From Clostridia bacterium (lineage in GTDB: Bacteria; Bacillota; Clostridia; Lachnospirales; Lachnospiraceae), in the NCBI GenBank assembly GCA_910575725.1, contig CAJTFE010000019.1, positions 1 through 64,000 of the forward strand: a stretch of 64,000 nt of DNA, read 5' to 3'. The position numbers were made by a program, and so were the translations under genes. The notes below the pieces were generated by a model, which had not been told where the DNA came from, made no database searches, and saw only the letters and a list, made by a program, of their open reading frames with translations. Every line of letters begins with the position of its first letter. Positions within the stretch are counted from its first letter, which is position 1. Below are positions 60,584-64,000 of this stretch, piece by piece.

Positions 60584-61021
60584 ATGCTTACAGGTGAAGA
60601 TTTCGCGGTGCTCAATGAGGCGTACCGCAACAGTAAAATGGGAGTGGAGACCATCAATGCGATTATCAGTAAGGTTTATGACGAGGATCTGGCTTTGGAT
60701 CTGAATCGGCAGGCGGTTAAGTTTCTCTCTTTTGAGGATAAGGTGACGGAGAAAATCCGTGAGGCGGATGAACGTCCGGAAACGGGCTCTCCGGTGGGGA
60801 AGGCTATGCTTTGGACTTCTATTCAGGCGAATACGCTTCTGAATACGAGCACGGAGCATGTGGCGGATTTGATGATTCAGGGGAATACCAGGGGGATTAC
60901 AGATTTGATGAAGGCGGTGAAGGCGAATAAGGGGGCTAGGAAGGAGTATTGTGAGCTGGCGGAGGAGCTGATGGATTTTGAGGAGAAGAATATTGAGCAG
61001 TTGAAGAGTTATTTGAAGTAG
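60584..61021 (+). CDS. Small all-helical protein, DUF2383-like
   Basis: A 145-aa protein predicted to be four helices (MLTGEDFAVLNEAYRNSKMG, ETINAIISKVYDEDLALDLN, SIQANTLLNTSTEHVADLMI, EYCELAEELMDFEEKNIEQL). The pattern suggests a ferritin-like or DUF2383-type bundle; this is by appearance only. ATG 60584 has AAAGGAG about 7 nt upstream. A promoter-like region lies in the AT-rich space after the divergent FliD-like gene. A long fold-back repeat follows its stop by 14 nt. Confidence 0.65.
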   Translation: MLTGEDFAVLNEAYRNSKMGVETINAIISKVYDEDLALDLNRQAVKFLSFEDKVTEKIREADERPETGSPVGKAMLWTSIQANTLLNTSTEHVADLMIQGNTRGITDLMKAVKANKGARKEYCELAEELMDFEEKNIEQLKSYLK

Positions 61022-61035
61022 GTGGGGGACGGACA

Positions 61036-61261
61036 GTTCAGCCAGCCTGTGGCGAAACCGCCCCTCTGGGGGTTCCATATCCGGTGTTCGGACGGTTCAC
61101 GTACATTCTGTCTGCTATGTACGGACATTGACTTTTTTGGAAGCTTGTGTTTGCAGGGCCTGGGGTCAATGTCCGTTCATATCAGACAGCCTGTGCGTGA
61201 ACAGCCGGACACTGGATATTGGAACCCCCAGAGGGGCGGTTTCGCCACAGGCTGGCTGAAC
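61036..61261. repeat. Long fold-back element, copy B
   Basis: Arms 61036-61132 and 61165-61261 are complementary over about 97 nt with few mismatches around a 32-nt loop. GGGGACGGAC (61025-61034) precedes it, as in copy A at 42184-42193. The inner arm core is shared with copy A. The outer 40 nt (GTTCAGCCAGCCTGTGGCGA and following) is unrelated to copy A but self-complementary. It starts 14 nt after a stop codon. Confidence 0.8.
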
Positions 61262-61353
61262 TTGGTTGTGGGAATGGGTGTAATTTTTGCAGGGGGCTTT
61301 TTACAAAAGTTTCCCTGTTTTTTCGTTTCTGCGGCTGATAGAATGGAGGCATC

Positions 61354-61367
61354 AAGAAGTACTTCTT
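61354..61367. promoter_or_regulatory. Short palindrome upstream of the aldolase leader
   Basis: AAGAAGTACTTCTT is a perfect 14-bp palindrome, 16 nt upstream of the 94-nt hairpin; a possible operator. Confidence 0.4.
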
Positions 61368-61382
61368 ATGGGACTGGAAACA

Positions 61383-61476
61383 GTAATATCCCTCAAAGTG
61401 CACAAATCGATTTACAGACGCATGTTCTCTGCGGCTGGAAATTGATTTCATAACAGTGTACTTTGAGGGATATTAC
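61383..61476 (+). promoter_or_regulatory. 94-nt leader hairpin, copy 2 (aldolase/PTS operon)
   Basis: Outer arms 61383-61403 and 61456-61476 pair over 21 bp with a single G-U. Inside are AAATCGATTT / AAATTGATTT (10 bp with one G-U), CAG/CTG and CGCA/TGCG closing a 7-nt tip TGTTCTC. It ends 22 nt before the aldolase ATG and is followed by GGGACTGGAATAGGAGGA. GGGACTGGAA also stands just upstream (about 61370-61379). About 90% identical to copy 1. Confidence 0.75.
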
Positions 61477-61498
61477 GGGACTGGAATAGGAGGAACGT

Positions 61499-62422
61499 AT
61501 GCCGATTGTTAGAGAGAAGGATTTGTTAGCTGCGGCGGAGGAGAGGGGATTTGCGGTTCCTGGCTTTTTCCCTTTTAATCTGGATTTTATCAGGCCGATT
61601 ATTGAGGTGGCGGAGGAGGAGGGGGCTCCGGTGGTTCTCTGCCAGGGGCCGGAGTTTATTGAGAGCTTTGGGGAGTATGTGTTTACGGAGGCCTGCAGGA
61701 CGGCGGCTCATTATGCAAAGGTTCCGGTGGCTTTATCTGTGGATCATACGTTTGTGACGGATGAGAGGACGATTCCGAAGCTGATCCGGGATATTCATTT
61801 GGGGTGGGGGTCTGTTATGGTGGATGGGTCGCTGCTTCCCTATGAAAAGAATGTGGAGATGAGTAAGGAGCTGGCGGGAATCTGCCGGGGAGCAGGGGTG
61901 TCTAGTGTTGCGGCCCTGGGAGAGGTGCGGCGGTTTTTTCCGCAGGCGATGCAGTATGAGGGGCCTTTTCAGGAGAGTTTTGTGGTGCCGCCGGAGATTA
62001 TGACGGATCCGGAGCAGGCGAAGGCCTTTGTGGAGGAGACAGGGATTGATACGCTGGCTGTTTCTGTGGGGCAGTATGTGCGCTCTCTGTGGGATGGGGA
62101 GCTTCCGCCTTTTAAAAGGACGGCACGGCTGGATTTTGACCGCCTGGAAAGGATTCGGAAGGCGGCGCCGGCTCATTTGCTGCTCCATGGTTCTACCCAT
62201 GTCTGTGAGGATGACCTGCAGGGGGCCGTTCAATGCGGCGTCAGCATGATTAAGGTGGCTTCGGAGCAGGCTCTCATCTGGTCTAATGAGATCCGGCGGT
62301 TTGTTACGGAGAATCCGGATGTGATGTTCCCAGAGGATATTCAGAAGCCGGCTTTGATGGAAGTCAAGGAATCTATGAGGAAATATATTCGCCTGTTCCG
62401 GGCGAATCAGCAGGCAGGATAA
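61499..62422 (+). CDS. Class II ketose-bisphosphate aldolase-like protein
   Basis: A 307-aa TIM-barrel protein of the GatY/KbaY/FbaA family (AVPGFFPFNLDFIRPIIEVA, VALSVDHTFVTDERTIPKLI, GWGSVMVDGSLLPYEKNVEM). The expected zinc ligand in SVDH is present. The usual GxEDG stretch is replaced by AALGEVRRFF, and the late HGGSG loop reads HGSTHV, so specificity may be unusual. ATG 61499 has AGGAGG upstream. It is the first gene of an operon with PTS IIC and IIB genes and should cleave the phosphorylated ketose made from their substrate. Confidence 0.85.
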   Translation: MPIVREKDLLAAAEERGFAVPGFFPFNLDFIRPIIEVAEEEGAPVVLCQGPEFIESFGEYVFTEACRTAAHYAKVPVALSVDHTFVTDERTIPKLIRDIHLGWGSVMVDGSLLPYEKNVEMSKELAGICRGAGVSSVAALGEVRRFFPQAMQYEGPFQESFVVPPEIMTDPEQAKAFVEETGIDTLAVSVGQYVRSLWDGELPPFKRTARLDFDRLERIRKAAPAHLLLHGSTHVCEDDLQGAVQCGVSMIKVASEQALIWSNEIRRFVTENPDVMFPEDIQKPALMEVKESMRKYIRLFRANQQAG

Positions 62423-62435
62423 GGAGGGGAAAGGT

Positions 62436-63707
62436 ATGAATATGGTTGTAAATGCACTGAACTGGTTTGGAAAGCTTCCGGGGCCGGTGATGATGTTCCT
62501 GTTGTTCTTGGTAATCAATCTGATTCTGCGCATTGGAATCGGAAAGTCTGTGAAGGCGGCTTTTATGTATGCTCTTGGGCTGTTTGCCCTGTCCACCTTT
62601 GCCTTTGATGTGTTTTTGGGGACAGTGGCGGCAGTAGGAGATGCCATGGTGGCGAATCTGGGACTGACGAAAACCGTTGTGGACTTTGGATCCGGCGTTA
62701 CGCCTGTGATTCTGTCCAATCCCATTGTGGTGTGGGCGATTCCCATAGGCCTGGCCCTCAATATTCTGATGCTGGTGTTTAAGCTTACGAAAACCCTGGA
62801 CGTGGATCTCTATAACATGCTTTATTTCTGGGGAATGCCGGCCGTTCTGGTTCTGACTGCTACGGGAAATGTGACCTTTGCCGTACTTTCCATTGTGATT
62901 ACGGGCATTTTAACCTTGAAGATTGCGGACTGGTCGGCGCCGAAGATTCATGCGGTGCTGCCTCAGTACCAGGGCCTGTCGTTCCCCTATGTTTACAGCG
63001 CCTACTATGGCCCTCTTGCCTATTGGTTTAATAAGCTCTTTGACAAGGTTCCCTTTATCCGGGATTCCAACATTACAGCGGATGCTGTCAAGGATAGGCT
63101 GGGTGTGCTTGGAGAGCCGGGAATCATCGGATTTATTCTGGGAATTGTGATGGGGCTTTTGGGAGGGTATTCTATTCCGGATGCCTTGAATACCGGCATC
63201 AAGCTGGGCGCTGCCTTGTACTTTGTCCCCTTGAGCACCAACATCCTTATCCAGGGCCTCAATGAGACGACATCGGTGCTCACGGAGTGGGTAAAGCGCA
63301 AGTTTAAAGACCGGGAGATTTATATCGGACTGGACGGCGTAGTGCTGGCCGGAATGCCGGAGAATCTGGCTGTCGGCCTTCTGCTTGTGCCAATCGCCCT
63401 TTTGGTATCGCTGATTCTGCCCTGGAATACGGTGCTTCCCATTGGAATGCTGTCTGTGGGCTTTATCCTGGTTGCAATCTTTATGCCCTTCTTTAAAATG
63501 AATATTTTAAAGGGAACCATTTTCTGTGTGGTTGTAGTGATCTGCGAGCTGTTTATCGGCCAGATGATGGCGCCTTATTTTACGGAGATTGCTATGGGGG
63601 TGGGCTATGCCATTCCTTATGATTCTGTCCAGATTACCAATGCGGCAAACTGGCCCAATCTCATTTGCGTAAAATTATTTGAACTGATTCAGGAACTGAT
63701 TTCTTAG
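62436..63707 (+). CDS. PTS galactitol-type EIIC permease
   Basis: A 423-aa membrane protein with about nine to eleven helices. It starts VVNALNWFGKLPGPVMMFLL and has the GatC-type sequences GSGVTPVILSNPIVVWAIPI and LGEPGIIGFILGIVMGLLGG. EIIC imports and helps phosphorylate a sugar alcohol or related sugar. AAGGAGGGG precedes ATG 62436, 13 nt after the aldolase stop. The EIIA gene is not seen within the window. Confidence 0.9.
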   Translation: MNMVVNALNWFGKLPGPVMMFLLFLVINLILRIGIGKSVKAAFMYALGLFALSTFAFDVFLGTVAAVGDAMVANLGLTKTVVDFGSGVTPVILSNPIVVWAIPIGLALNILMLVFKLTKTLDVDLYNMLYFWGMPAVLVLTATGNVTFAVLSIVITGILTLKIADWSAPKIHAVLPQYQGLSFPYVYSAYYGPLAYWFNKLFDKVPFIRDSNITADAVKDRLGVLGEPGIIGFILGIVMGLLGGYSIPDALNTGIKLGAALYFVPLSTNILIQGLNETTSVLTEWVKRKFKDREIYIGLDGVVLAGMPENLAVGLLLVPIALLVSLILPWNTVLPIGMLSVGFILVAIFMPFFKMNILKGTIFCVVVVICELFIGQMMAPYFTEIAMGVGYAIPYDSVQITNAANWPNLICVKLFELIQELIS

Positions 63708-63718
63708 GGAGGAAAGCG

Positions 63719-64000
63719 ATGCAGAGTAAGAGAAAAATTCTTGTTATATGTGCCTTGGGATATGCCACCTCTACCATGATTAAAAAAACCATAGAAGACT
63801 TTTTGAAGGAAAAAGGCATTTCCGGCTGGAAGGTGGATGCAGTGGGATTGAATATGTCAGAGGGGCCCGTAAAGGATGCGGCAGTTATTGTATCCTCTCT
63901 GGAGCTGAATCCGAAGGATTACGCAGTACCCATTGTCAATGGCATATCGCTGATCAGCGGCATCAATAAAGAAGGAGCTTTGAAGGAAATTCTGGAGCTT
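63719..64000 (+). CDS. PTS galactitol-type EIIB (partial)
   Basis: The frame is open to the window edge (94 codons, complete EIIB about 95-100). The N-terminus MQSKRKILVICALGYATSTM contains the phosphorylated Cys in the loop CALGYATST, as in GatB. GGGAGG precedes ATG 63719, 11 nt after the EIIC stop. It passes phosphate from EIIA to the sugar bound by EIIC. Confidence 0.9.
   Translation, partial: MQSKRKILVICALGYATSTMIKKTIEDFLKEKGISGWKVDAVGLNMSEGPVKDAAVIVSSLELNPKDYAVPIVNGISLISGINKEGALKEILEL

Noticed and set aside
61733-62761. A 342-codon minus-strand frame over the aldolase and EIIC starts
   Set aside because: Arg/His/Pro-rich shadow of two well-supported genes.

Overview
The window looks like a chromosome segment from a gut Clostridia, most likely a Lachnospiraceae. 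The signs are mid-GC coding DNA with strong GGAGG ribosome sites and TTGaca/TATAAT promoters, a DUF5688 protein, a YlmC/YmxH-type sporulation protein, and stacked Firmicute-type mobile elements with large serine recombinases. The species cannot be named from the sequence alone.

Layout. (1) About 1-5066 is the right end of an integrative element: methyltransferase, DUF3267 protein, sigma-like protein, and a large serine recombinase at the boundary. It has landed inside a tyrosine integrase gene whose 3' part survives at 5066-5718. (2) 5.7-8.8 kb is a decayed accessory zone with three small toxin-antitoxin modules (RelBE-like, VbhA/Fic-like, BrnTA-like). Each has lost part of its toxin or its start codon. 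An IS1182-like transposase remnant is also there. (3) 9-17 kb holds a BlaI/M56-peptidase sensor pair with a clear operator, a group II intron fragment without its reverse transcriptase, a secreted nuclease locus, a protein with a PD-(D/E)XK signature, truncated MATE, AraC and FeoB genes, and a LysR regulator. (4) 17-19.7 kb is a thiM-thiE-thiD operon behind a TPP riboswitch, all on the minus strand. (5) 20-23.7 kb has a split chromate transporter with divergent LysR, a tubby/LURP-like protein and a lipoprotein. (6) 23994-32367 is an 8.4-kb element carrying an ABC exporter and its two-component system. It has split an XRE regulator gene; joining the two halves at a shared GGGAAAC restores the frame. 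Its own recombinase is broken, so it is probably stuck.

(7) From 33 kb onward the DNA looks like stable chromosome: DJ-1/PfpI protein and YafY-like regulator, ftsH, L,D-transpeptidase, gltX, UvrD-like helicase, MgtC. Then comes a sugar operon (SIS isomerase, ROK kinase, ribose-type ABC transporter, second SIS isomerase) with a divergent GntR/LacI-type repressor and a palindromic operator. After it lie nrdR, a transporter-phosphatase fusion, an Xaa-Pro peptidase, an FGGY sugar kinase, efp, tRNA-Arg(CCG), surface or secreted proteins, and an aldolase with galactitol-type PTS genes running off the right edge.

The most unusual signals are non-coding. A 94-nt hairpin occurs twice (54502-54595 and 61383-61476), about 90% identical, each time just upstream of the ribosome site of a sugar-metabolism gene, with one compensatory base-pair change. 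That fits a shared, possibly undescribed, cis-regulatory RNA linking the FGGY kinase and the aldolase/PTS operon. Two long fold-back elements (42194-42399 and 61036-61261) sit right after stop codons. They share a core and a GGGGACGGAC lead-in, but their outer arms differ in sequence while staying self-complementary.
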